Source: Asterias amurensis (lineage: Eukaryota > Echinodermata > Asteroidea > Forcipulatida > Asteriidae). Taken from it: a stretch of 64,000 nucleotides of DNA. This document shows positions 46,341 through 57,079 of this stretch, piece by piece. The stretch is from the NCBI RefSeq assembly GCF_032118995.1, contig NC_092660.1, positions 3,239,501-3,303,500 on the forward strand. The letters run 5' to 3'. How positions within the stretch are numbered: position 1 is the stretch's first letter; each line of letters opens with the position of its first letter. The notes under the pieces are model-generated. The model did no database searches and was not told the DNA's origin. It saw only the letters and a program-made list of their open reading frames with translations. Position numbers and translations under genes: made by a program.

Positions 46341-47760
46341 AACATTGAAAGAGCAATAAATAATAAATATAAACTATAACTTGTGTTTAAAGTAAAGTTA
46401 TTTCTAGAAAAATTTACTGACAGTGATTGAATAATTTAAAATAAAAAATGGCAAATTGCAAACTGCATGGTCACTTAAAAAAATGTAAATAAAAATAATT
46501 AAAAATTTGTCTCATACAAAAACACAAAAGTTTCATTTATGGTAATGAAATCAAGATTGCACAATTTTAGTAAACATCAAAGTGAAAAACACTTCTTAAA
46601 TAAACATTTTATAAATCTTTAAAAATTAACAAAAAATGTGATTTTCAAATCAAATGGAAATCAGCAATTACAACAATGTTACACTTTTACCAAGTTAATA
46701 AAATGTTGCCACCATGTGTGTTCAGAATGTTGAATAGGACATCTAATTAGTACATAACTTCCTGCTGATTGGCGTGCCCAATAGTTTTTGTTGAACAGTG
46801 GATATACCAAGTTTAGTTCTGCCCTAATTAATAAAGATTGCACAAACCAAAATTAACTATTTTATATCACTGATGTTTAATTTGTAGCCATACTTGACAA
46901 AGATTGCACAATTAAAATAATTACTTATTAATAATTATTTATTTCCGAAATAATTACTGTACCTTCCTTTTTACTTGTTTACATTTGGTTGCAATCTACT
47001 GTTTTAAATCAATTATGTCAATGGGACGGGCCGGGATGGCTAAGTTAGAGACCCGCCTGCACATCTCCCCCTCTCTCAACCTCCAAAATATTTTGGGTCC
47101 ACCACAACGAACTTGTCTGGCGTAAATAAAAAATTCCGGCATCGGGCCGATCTCAAGTTTCAAACCACGGTCCCTTGGACATAGACAGGTCTACTCTTGC
47201 CAAAGTTGTCACTATATTTACTTAGGTTCCCTGCTTTAATATGAAATTCTCGTCTACATTAGAATTTGTTATCCAAACTACTCAGCCAAGGCAAGGAGCA
47301 AAGTTACTAAAATAGTTATTACTCTTCCAAGTTTCCCGCCATCTGTTTATGTTTCGCGCAATTCATGAATGGTCAGGCACGTCAATACATTTAAAAACTT
47401 AACATCAATAAAGTTTTTATTTTATTTAATTTTAACAATTAAAAATATTAAGTTTAATTTAAAACTGTAATATTATTTTTTTATTGACTATAAACAATAT
47501 TATTTTTAAAAAAAGAGTGGGTTTTAAACTTGCATAAATTAACACCGCTGGACGAGGATACAATCTGACACAGTAAAATGGCGTCGCAGTTTTCCTGAAC
47601 GGCAAGTGTGGAGTGATAATTTTCAAAAGCCATTTGCGCGAAAATGCACAGATAACTTTTTGATTTGCACAGATAGAAAGTTGGGTAAGGAACTGTACAA
47701 TACTATTATATGATTTAAACTATTCCAACAAAGCCTTTTTCGATTCCCTTTTTGTGTTTG
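46341..47760. other. No gene seen
   Basis: This is very AT-rich interior of the 2.2-kb transposon. Confidence 0.5.
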
Positions 47761-47903
47761 AATGCAAGAGTTGCCGAATAGTGCAACTTTGAAGTAGTGC
47801 AATTCGTCAACGTTTCCAAATTCTGCTACTCAACGTTGCACAATAAGGCAACGTTGCACAATAAGGCAACGTTGCCTTATCTGCACTTTGCGCGGACTGA
47901 CAT

Positions 47904-48480
47904 ACTGGTACCCTGTGCGAGCTTCGTGGTTCCGTGTATGTTTTGTACACAAATCACGGATCGTACCCGCCCTCTCGTGACGCATTCTCGCAAAATGAGG
48001 TCGGGTAATTTCAATTATTGTTGGCAGAGGAGTAACACGTACAGTAGATAGGAAGTCTTTATTTTCTCTATTTTCTCTATCATTTTTAACAATTTTTGAG
48101 ATCGCGGAGTTGATTCTCTGGTCGATAGCATACACATTGATATATCAAAGGACACATAGAGCCTAATTTTGGCGAGATTAAAAAAAAAAAAAGAGAGATT
48201 TCTGATTCCAAAATTCATTGAACCATGGGTCGTTGAACGCGTGACAGATGACCCTCTATGAGGTTATGGGAAACGATAGCCGGACAAAACCGAAATAGTT
48301 CTAGGAGTAGGCCTAGTACCGGTAGTACTATCCTATAATTTTATTTTTTTTATACTAAAAAAAATATTCAACATTTTTTGTTAACAGCAAATTACCAGTC
48401 ACAGGTCATTTATATCATCAGAATCAAAGTCATTGAGCTTAATTTGCATTAATGTATTTAATATCATTAATATTCAAAGT
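47904..48480. other. No further exon seen in this part of POLR1H intron 1
   Basis: The stretch is moderately CpG-rich (47920-48010, 48230-48300). Confidence 0.4.
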
Positions 48481-48774
48481 CTGTTGCGATCATGCATCAG
48501 CCTCCTCCCCCACCGCCTCCTTGGCCACGTCCCGACCCCGCCTACCCCTTTTATAAATAACGCACAAGTCAAGGGGGCTGTCACGCAGACAACTCCGGTT
48601 ACAAGCTCCGGTTTCCACAATAAGTATATATATTCCAAACTTACTTTTTGCATCTACTTTGTCAGGACATGTCTTGCACTTCATAACTACCGTTCTTTTT
48701 TCAGAAAACGGTAAAATGGAGCCACATAGCGGGTAAAAGTCTCTCGAAGAAACAACTCACTCCTCTCCGTCCAT

Positions 48775-49320
48775 GTTTTAGAGAAATTCTGATCCCGCGT
48801 GCGTTTCTGAATGGGACGCACGTGATTTATCAAGCTTGACTTCTTCCATACGTTCAGCGTTGAATTTGGTTTAGGATATCTGACTAGGTATTTTTAAAAA
48901 TGGCAATCGCGCCCTCTGTCGGCGGATTGTAGGATCTCCCGCGCAAAGTTAATGAGTTGTATTAATTAATTGATGCACTTTCTGGATGATTTTGATTAAT
49001 CCTGGTTAAAAATACCAAGCGCAACAGGATAAACAATGAAATTAAATAACCATTATCCCCAAATACAAACCACACCACATCACTATCTAAGAGAGAAATC
49101 CCTTCCAAATACTCCTTACTAAAAATCGCTTTAAATTATTTTGTTTAAAATAATCCCTAGAACATTACAAAAGTTATCACTCCCATTAATATGCAAAAAA
49201 ATCAAAGAAATAATGTTATTACATGATTTTGTTTAACCATGATAATGCCGGAAAATAGTTTTTGCCCCTCGCTATTTTTATGCTTTGTCTTTTCATGTGT
49301 GTCCTTTAATGCATTTTGTT
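48775..49320. other. Upstream of POLR1H exon 1; no gene seen
   Basis: CpG-containing sequence (48790-48950) could hold the promoter of the original gene. No clear motif is seen beyond CACGTG at 48829. AT-rich sequence follows. Confidence 0.35.
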
Positions 49321-49990
49321 ATTTTTAACCACAGGGGTAAGTTTACGTAATAATAAAAAATAGGAGGGGCTTCACCAAGTAAGCAGACTGGTCTTTGACT
49401 GTAATTTTTCTAGGACAAAACGACACAATGTCCACAGATTTACATTAAAGTTATGTTTGAAGATAATGGTGGTAGAAAAGCTTCCCTGAAAATAATTTGC
49501 TGAGGTGCTGTAGCTTTGAGAAATGAGCAAAACAATGTCATGAAAATAATTTTCAACGAATTATTTTTGGTTTGAAGTTTTTGCTTTTAGACTCGCTTGC
49601 AACTCACGGATATCCTGGCATTTGGCGATAGCAACTAACGCCTAAAATCAAGCAATAAGGTTTCGTCACAAACTTTCATCCTGCCGCCGCTGCGCCTCTT
49701 GAATTTCACCGTTTTGTGTAGCAAATTTTTCCAAATTTGTAAAGGCACTATTGGTAACTTACTCACAATAATTGTGAGAAAGGGTCTCTGAAGTAACGTA
49801 GTTTTCGAGAAAGAAGTAATTTACTACTAACTTGATTTCAAGACCTCGAAGCATCTGAAAGCACACAACTTCATGTGAACAGGGGAGTTTTTTTGTTATT
49901 TGATGCATAATGTTAAGATACACCAAGTGAGCAGACTGCTGTTTATTATTGCGCCTTGCTCAAGCTATACTTAATCAATCGAGTCTGACA
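49320..49990. repeat. Nested decayed palindromic elements
   Basis: Pieces of the 'aaggcact' family (49320-49420, 49742-49965) surround part of the family seen at 61884-62230 (49425-49560: ATGTCCACAGATTTACA, AACAATGTCATGAAAATAAT). Confidence 0.6.
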
Positions 49991-49999
49991 TCTTATTAA

Positions 50000-50364
50000 A
50001 GCCATTGGACCCTTTCGGTTCAGAAAAAAAGTAAAAGTTCACAGATTAACAAATAACTTAAAGGGTTTACAGAAGGCAATGGTGAAATACTTCTCTTGAA
50101 ATATTAGTCCATGAAATGCTTTACTTTTTGAGAAAACAGCAATACAATATAAATTCTCGTTAACGAGAATTACGGATTTATTTTTAACACATGTCATGAC
50201 ACGGCGAAGCGCGCGGAAACAAGGGTGGGGTTTTCCGTTGGTTTCTCCTGACTCCGATGACCGATTGAGCCTAAATTTTCACAGGTTTGTTATTTGATAT
50301 AGAAGTTGAGGTACACTAAGTGTGGGCCTTGGACAACACTGTTTACCGAAAGGGTCCAATGGCT
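50000..50364. mobile_element. Palindromic element with TTAA duplication
   Basis: TTAA flanks at 49996-49999 and 50365-50368. The ends AGCCATTGGACCCTTTCGG and its complement are perfect for at least 19 bases. The interior is degenerate, with TTCTCGTTAACGAGAA near 50154. Confidence 0.85.
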
Positions 50365-50689
50365 TTAAGCAGCTTGTTAAAAGACTAGCAACATTTAATG
50401 AGTATTCTTATCAATCATAACTTTTTACAAGATTTGTTATTAATATTATTAGCCTACAGGAAATCATCTCATCGAGAATGCTGTGGCGCTATTTTGTTTT
50501 CATTGTAAATAATAAACTGACGAGGCTGAAAATGAAATAGATCGACCCCGTAAAACGTAAGCTGTATAAAGTATTGTTATAGTCCAGCTGCTAAGGCCCA
50601 TATGTGGACAAATTGTGCACTTTGTGGTAAAAGCATGAAACTTCCTACAGTTGTTATATACACCCTAAAGATCATTTTAAGACTTGGAC

Positions 50690-51200
50690 CCATCTTGGAT
50701 CTCACCCATTTTAGGGGTGGGGCTACGTTTTAAGAAAGTAGGGGGTAACATATTTAATATGTCTGTTTTGACTATTTGAAAAACAATTCTGCTCATTTTT
50801 TTAGACTAAAGTACATGATAACAGTTCAATAATTTTTTGAAAATTAATTGCTGTCTTGAATTCTGCCCGTTTTGTGGGCGGAGTCATATTTTTAAGAAAG
50901 AAGGGGGTAAAAAATGTAATATACTAATAATGTTAATTTTGACTAAATTTGCTTTTCTCTGCTCATTTGTATTTAGACTAAAATACATGATAACAGTTCA
51001 ATAATTATTTAAAAATTAATAATTGTCTTGATTTCTGCCCCTTTAGTGGGCGGAGTCGTATTTTTAAGAAAGTGGGGGTTAAAAAATGTAATATGTTAAT
51101 TTTACTAAATTTCCTTTTCTCTGCTCTTTCTTTTAGACTAAAATACATAATAACAGTAAAATAGTTATTTAAAAATTAAGTCACATTTTTTAAAAGTGGG
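50690..51200. repeat. About 170-bp tandem repeat, 3 units
   Basis: The block GTGGGCGGAGTCRTATTTTT recurs near 50874 and 51048, with a weaker one at 50710, each followed by AAGAAAGN-GGGGGT and ACTAAAATACATGATAACAG. Confidence 0.85.
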
Positions 51201-51469
51201 GATAAAATAAAACATGCCTTTCTAGCTCCTTTATTGTTGTACTGATAATCGCCAAACCGTGTAAATACATGTATCGACATTTAATTACAATATTTCTACA
51301 TTTTCAGTATGCACTACATAGTTGTTGACAGTAACAGTGTTTACAATTTACTCAAAGGACTTCTTTGCTCCCTCTTGAGAGTAAACGATTGGGTGCTAAA
51401 CAAGTCGAACCAGCAGTGATGCCTTACTATTGAGTATTCTTATACAGTTTTTGCCTCTCCAAATTCCCA

Positions 51470-51780
51470 CAAGAGCTCATTCGAACTGATGATGTGGCCC
51501 GACTCTACCCATCAGCCCCCAAAATGCTATACAGATACCTCAACCAGCAACACCCAAGCATCAAGTTCACCGTGTTCACCATGGGACAAGGGCAGTCTGA
51601 CAATAGCTGTCTAGATGCCTGATCCCAACCACAAAGAAACAAGACAACACCCTCCACCACAGTTTCCAATGAAAAATAACCAACATTGACCGTTGTACAC
51701 CAGTTCTTCTTTCATTACCTTAGCATCTAAACACACCTTCTTGTTAAAGGTTCCTACAACTTGTGTCGATGGTGTTCAAT
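51470..51780 (+). mobile_element. Reverse transcriptase remnant, Penelope-like or LINE
   Basis: One frame reads MLYRYLNQQHPSIKFTVF; later frames give IDRCTPVLL-like text, resembling the HPSIKFT...PTHTDRYL region of Penelope-like reverse transcriptases. There are several stops. Homology is by eye only. Confidence 0.35.
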
Positions 51781-51889
51781 ATATAAGACAGGATAGCCTT
51801 TGTCGTAGTTGTGAGTTGGTCTGTTGGAGTTGTGGGTTTGCCAGTCTGAGTGATTCAATGCCGCCGTTCTGCTTTATTTTGTTATGTCG

Positions 51890-52600
51890 CTCGCCTGGCT
51901 GACAACACTCCAGCTAAAAACGCTCTTCGCATCGCCAGCAACTCCAGGGGAGGCCTAAGCACCAGCTCCTGGCTGGAAAATATCCAGAGGTCGTCCAAGA
52001 TCAGCTTGGTGTAAAAAACTGCCTGGCCCAGTGAAATTGGCCACAGAGCTCTATAGGACGTGGACACAGGAGATCGGTGCGACTGACCCTTGCTGTCTCT
52101 GCAGTTGATTAATTGAGTCAGAGTGAAGAGAATTGGCTTGTTGGAGTGACGAGTTAGTGCGGAATCGGTTCAGGAGGTACATTTTACCATTGGGAAGGTC
52201 TATCCCCGGGAACTGGATGGTGCGATCGTTTTCCATCAGGAACTTGTGCCGTCTGGACCTTGCCACTGCGTGAGCCGCTCTTCTGCTTTAGCTTTAGAGA
52301 ACCATCACTGATATGGCACACTCTCTTTGGATCATCTGAATAGGGAAATTTGCCTAATACTCAGGACTGGTAGCCAATCAAGCTTTGTGCAGCCAACAGC
52401 ACCAGCGATGGTCCTCATGGTGCTGTTCAATTGAATATCGAGTAGGCTTGAGAGTTTCTCCAAACTGGATCATAATACACAGGCCCCAGTGGCAGATAGC
52501 TAGCGCTGATGAGCAAAGTGTTTCGGCATTTGCTACCAAGAATTTACCAGTGAGATTGTGGATCATATTGTTTCTGGTCCCAATTTTGACAGTCACCTTC
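51890..52600 (-). mobile_element. Non-LTR retrotransposon remnant
   Basis: On the minus strand: QLNSTMRTIAGAV...LDWLPVLS (about 52440-52360), then PGIDLPNGKMYLLNRFRTNS (about 52205-52150). These match the C-terminal region after the polymerase domain in many LINEs, where NRFRT precedes a Cys/His knuckle. Frames are broken by several stops, so it is a fossil. Confidence 0.6.
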
Positions 52601-52943
52601 TGCAGAGGAGTTTTAAAGGCAATTGTAGGGTCACCGCAATGGTATGGACAGCTACAGTTTCAACCAGATTAACACCACCAAGCCGCCCCAAACTTAACTA
52701 TATGTTTCCCATACCCAAGGTCAACCACATACCACTACTCACTTTCTTCCGTGTATGTTCCATCAAGCAGGCATAAGGCCAATATACACTCCGCTCACAA
52801 GAAACTTCATCATAAAACGAGGGATTCTTTAACCGACCACCGATTCTTTGATCAACAGCCTTAGCTCTTTGTTGTTCATCTGCAGAGTATATACGTGCAC
52901 AGTCTGGGAAAGATCTTGACAAAATAGGAACACCGCCAATAAA

Positions 52944-53320
52944 GGGCTAGATAGCTCAGTTGGTAGAGCGCCGGCACGTCAATCGGGAGATCGTTGGTTC
53001 GAATCCCACTCTAGTCAATTCTTTTTTTCAACCCCCAAAATCATTTACAAATTTACCCAGTCAGTTTCCCTTGTGGTTTATATTTATATTTAAAGAAGGC
53101 GGCCCTCTTCTGGTCACTCATAGGCTCGAGGGGTCACTCACAGGGGTCACTCACATGCCCGAAATGTCTTCGCGGTTTTGCAGGTCCATTATTTATCAGT
53201 TACTGTCGAGTGTCGAATTTACTCGCACAAAACTTGGTCATATTTCATTTATATTTTTACTTTGTTTCCAAACAAATACTACTTCATTTCTTTTGTTTTC
53301 ATAACCTGAAACTAATAAAC
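52944..53320 (+). mobile_element. tRNA-derived SINE
   Basis: The head (52945-53016) folds as a tRNA: a 7-bp acceptor stem (GGCTAGA/TCTAGTC, one G-U pair), a perfect D stem (GCTC/GAGC) and box B GGTTCGAATCC. The anticodon loop would be ACGTCAA with GTC. It has C at position 33 instead of T and a mispaired stem, so it is unlikely to be a working tRNA. A non-tRNA body follows. Confidence 0.65.
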
Positions 53321-54720
53321 TCAAGAAAAGAAGCAATAAGACACACTTATTTTGTTTTATTATTGTCGTATTATGTGCTCTATCGACAATTTTGTTTTTC
53401 GAAATTAACGGGGAAATAGTTAGGGATAGGCCCAAACATGATCATAAATCTCTTTAAAATAAAATAAAATATGAATTTCGAATTCGTCATGCAAAATAAA
53501 TAGCCGGGTGACCTTTTCAATGTTCTCTTGTCTTTAGAAATTCCCGACAGCAAATAATGCCAAGTAGAAGTTTATAAGTGACGCAATTCGTTCCACGTGC
53601 GCAAACTCAGACATAATAGTTTCAGTTAAACACACCTGATGAACGGCTTAGTGTCACGTGCTGTTACTTATAGCTTCAAACAATACTTACTATTTAATCT
53701 ACTTTGTAACAGAGTTATAACTATGCAGTGTTCTAATTCAATTAGTTGTTGACACTCGTTCAAGGAGTTTCAGAACACATAGAGCAACCATGAAACAGAC
53801 GTTGTGTTTCTTTAAAAAATATACATAAAAGAGCCGTCGAATTTCTCTTATTCAATCAATATCGTTCAAAATAAAACTGCTCTACTTTTTGTTTAAAGCA
53901 TTATACACGGAGAGAAATAAGAAAATATGTTTTTAACCTTTTGAGTTCTAGGAAAGAGCAACCCAAATTCTCGAGACTAGAGGCGAAAAGTCAGTTTGTT
54001 ATTCAAATTTAGTCTGGTCAAATTTAGTCTGTGTAATTCAAATTTAAGCGGTAACAGCTAAGTCAATGTACCAGACACTCAAATCTAACTCATAATGGCT
54101 TCTTGTCCTATATATACAGAATGTTCAACACCAATCACTTTTGTTTAAATATACCCTATATACAAATTTTCTCTTATCAACTTCACTAGCTACGTACTAC
54201 CAAAAAAACGTTGAATCACTGTTTTGCAAGCCCACTGAGAATACCTGACGTATATACACACATGCACAGTTTACTGTGGAGCTAATTGGTGTTATCCCCT
54301 TACATGTCATTATGTAGAACAATTTGTGAAGACGCACGCCATTCTATTCCTGGCCCAGCCCTTAAAAGGTCTAGGTCATAGTTGCGCACCTGTTGTGTTC
54401 CATTACTTCGTTTCTCAAAATGACTCTACATTACAACTACAGCACCAGGAAGCTACTATTGAAGCTATTACTATTAGAATCTATATTTAGACGTTTCCAA
54501 TTACTGTTCAAGTGATGGCCTTTCACCGACAAATAAATGCCCGTGCTGACAAATTAAACGGTTGTCAAAATAATTTGAAACATTTTCAAAAATGGGTTAT
54601 CCGGGTTTGCATTAACACACTCCTCATAATTGCAGAGGTCAATTGTTTATGGTTTTCATTTGCATTATTCACCCTTGCGAAATTGTATATGGAATAAACC
54701 CTTATTAAGCAGTATTCTCT
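53321..54720. other. No gene seen
   Basis: AT-rich; only short open frames. Confidence 0.5.
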
Positions 54721-54726
54721 ACTTAA

Positions 54727-55118
54727 AGGCACTGGACACTATTGGTAATTGTCAAAGACCAGTATTCTCACCTGGTGTATCCCAACATGCATAAAATAAC
54801 AAACCTGTGAACATTTCGGCTCAATACCTGTGAAAATTTCGGCTCAATACTGGTTATCAAAGTAGCAAGAGGATAATGAACGAAAAAAAACACCTTTGTT
54901 GCATTACTTTGTGAGCTTTCAGATGAAAAATAAAAGGCTTCAGCTGAAGTCTTTATTATTAAATTGACTCTGAAATAATGTCCTTCTCAAAAACTACATT
55001 TACTTTAGAGGGAGCCGTTTCTCACAATGTGTTAGTTATACTATCATCAGCTCTCCATTGCTCGTTACCAAGTAAGTTGTATGCTAACAATTATTTTGAG
55101 TAATTACCAATAGTGCCT
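54727..55118. mobile_element. Palindromic 'aaggcact' element, TTAA on the left
   Basis: TTAA at 54723-54726, then AGGCACTGGACACTATTGG. The right end TAGTGCCT has lost its TTAA. The internal motif GTGAAAATTTCGGCTCAATA is duplicated near 54800-54850. Confidence 0.75.
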
Positions 55119-56030
55119 AATCAGATTTTTGCTTTAATTTTCACAACCAGTCAAAGACAGTAGGGCCTCCTTGTGACATGGTATTTTGGCTGTTATGATA
55201 ACCTTATTCTGTTAAGCAAGAATGTATTTGTGCTTAGCTGTATTTGTGCTGAAATGGACCCTGGCTACTGGCCAATGTTGGAACTTCACAGTATCTAAAA
55301 TATCCAACACCTTTCATACAGTTTGCCTTGAATGTCAACCCACAATAGTATTGCCCAAAATTAATTACACGTTTCCCGTTTCTCACATCCGGGCCTAATT
55401 ATCTCCAGTGATTGAAATGGATTTGAAGTTAAAGCAAAACATCTTTTCTTTTCATCCCCAGAGGCGAATTTGGCGAATAAATTATGAAAGTCGGATTTGA
55501 AACTATGCATGATGAAGATACAAGTGATGTTACTTTGTGGATATACCATCAATGAATGTTATATTTCAAAAAAATATCAATATAACCAAACCGAGGTTGA
55601 GAACAAAATAGACTGGTTCCTATTTGCAAAATGATTATTAGCATACATTATTGTTATTTTGTATGAGGAACACGACCAAGATGGAGGCATCATGACAGAG
55701 TTCTATTGTCTTATTCCGCCTAGACCAAAATTTAAACAGCTTATCCATGTGTGTTATAAAAATGAATAACTTTTCTAAGAAACAAATGGCAATGCAAAAT
55801 CAGGGGTTTTAAATTGATACCATGGGTGTAGTCGGAAGTACACACAAAAATAAAAATTTACACCGTGCACCAAAAAATACATTGGTGTTATTTGTGATGT
55901 GTTTGTGTACTGTACTTTATAATCGATATTAAACAGCCAAGATTAGTCTTCGGAATGCACAAATCTCAATATCTAAGCAAAGTGTGACGTATACGAATAT
56001 TTACAACTCAGTTAAGATAAATCTTACGGT
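55119..56030. other. No gene seen; 3' flank of the membrane-protein gene
   Basis: AT-rich sequence with no recognisable element. Confidence 0.45.
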
Positions 56031-56036
56031 TTTATT
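56031..56036 (-). terminator. Candidate polyadenylation signal
   Basis: AATAAA on the minus strand, 162 bases past the stop codon of the gene at 56198. Confidence 0.4.
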
Positions 56037-56197
56037 ATTTTGAACCAACGTTTTTTTTGTGTTCAGTAATTTGTGTGATTTTGTCAGCCTGGATCTTTTA
56101 AGATTACATTACAATGCAAGTTGCTGTTCGAGATATGTATATTTTTAAAGAATAATGAACATTCTTTGTACCAGTATAAATGATAATTTTGTAAAGT

Positions 56198-56503
56198 TCA
56201 GACCCAATACTGTTTCCTATGAAGCACCGGGAAGTATGCCCCGTCCACATAGCTGACGGTTCTATTCATGTAGGCGGGATCGTAGGTATCCCATTCGTAG
56301 CTTGCATCACGTACAGACACGGTATCCTCGTCGCAGTTCATGCTGTCATCGGGCGAGACGGTGAAGTGCGGGATCCCGGCACTCGCACCGAAGTCCGAGT
56401 CCAGACCTGGGCCGTGTGGAGAGGCGTTATCCCCGGCGGAGTCGGTGCAGTGCGTGTTGGGTGTGTTGGTGGGAACCACGAGCTTTGGAGTGGGCGTGTT
56501 GAG
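56198..56503 (-). CDS. Membrane-protein gene, terminal coding exon
   Basis: The acceptor is ccttttctcag with AG at 56504-56505, joining in phase 0 to the donor at 57080. It encodes 101 residues and a stop, starting LNTPTPKLVVPTN. The tail is acidic and rich in Ser, Asp and Tyr (DDSMNCDEDTVSVRDASYEW), so it is the cytoplasmic end of the protein and has tyrosines that could be signalling or sorting sites (inference). It is much more GC-rich than its surroundings. The intron is 576 bases. Confidence 0.75.
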   Translation of the reverse strand, partial: LNTPTPKLVVPTNTPNTHCTDSAGDNASPHGPGLDSDFGASAGIPHFTVSPDDSMNCDEDTVSVRDASYEWDTYDPAYMNRTVSYVDGAYFPVLHRKQYWV

Positions 56504-57079
56504 CTGAGAAAAGGAATGTAGAGATCGTTAAGGCATTTGTGTGTATAAGTGGCGCATGACGGTAAATGGGCCCGTGAACAAAAGAGGTCCACACACAATG
56601 TAGGAACTTTAAACAATATGTGGACATACACGTCCACAAAGTGTTTTTTATAGTGTTGAAAGTTTCCTATAGGACTAGGGTTTAGAAGCCAAGTAACACT
56701 AAATTGAAAGTCGGATTAAAATATGTAATAACATGTATTCCGAATTAGGAAACCTTACGATGAATGAGACTTTGTTTTGTGTGCCAAAGAAAATAAAAGA
56801 AAACAATTTAATTCGAAAATACAAATCGAGTTTGAGGTTGAGCATTAATCATTCAAAAACTATTGATTTGGTGAAGAATTACAATTGCAAACATCCAATT
56901 ATATTTTACTAATTAAATTGATATTGAAATGATTTAGACAAAGGGTATTGACTTAACAAACCGAATCTTTCAGAATCTCAAAAATCTCTTATGCATTTTA
57001 TGGTTTATAAGTAAGAGGAACCATTGACCTTTAGCTTTGATAAGAATAATGCTCGAGTAATTTTTGCTTGCTTACTTAC
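56504..57079 (-). other. Intron of the membrane-protein gene
   Basis: GT-AG intron with donor gtaagtaag; AT-rich, no other feature. Confidence 0.75.

Larger units (their letters stand above)
45674..47899. mobile_element. 2.2-kb non-autonomous DNA transposon with 47-bp inverted ends
   Basis: The ends start CAGTCCGCGCAAAGTGCAGA and are identical for 47 bases. ACAT flanks both sides (45670-45673, 47900-47903). Each end contains the self-complementary AAGGCAACGTTGCCTT; the right end has an extra copy of an 18-base part. No transposase is seen; a LINE remnant lies inside. A four-base duplication fits several superfamilies, so I leave it unassigned. It lies in POLR1H intron 1. Confidence 0.85.
41543..48774 (-). 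pseudogene. POLR1H: POLR1H (RPA12)-like gene, RNA polymerase I subunit, apparently broken
   Basis: RPA12 is a small two-zinc-ribbon subunit of nucleolar RNA polymerase I that aids RNA cleavage. Four exons follow in order. Exon 1 (48774-48645) has CGSILPF and CKTCPDKVDAK. Exon 2 (45502-45452, phase 0-0; an upstream acceptor at 45557 is also good) reads DVEGRYEVVGQKDLGPL. The ribbon exon (42421-42312) has [18 protein letters not shown], close to human QMRSADEGQTVFYTC. The terminal exon (41567-41543) reads HQEIEYS-stop, like human FQEKEDS. The ribbon-terminal junction is in phase. Against function: a TGA follows MDGEE in exon 1; FYPLC replaces the expected FCxxC; CAKF replaces CxxC in the ribbon; and exon 1 ends one base out of phase with exon 2. 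A working copy probably exists elsewhere, or exon 1 is wrongly chosen. Confidence 0.75.

Noticed and set aside
52944-53016. Functional tRNA gene
   Set aside because: C at position 33, mismatched anticodon and T stems, and a SINE-type body attached.
53960-56000. Possible genes in the AT-rich stretch
   Set aside because: Only short open frames with no splice context or recognisable motif.
56219-56521. Forward 100-codon frame
   Set aside because: Antisense to the phased, spliced terminal exon of the membrane-protein gene.
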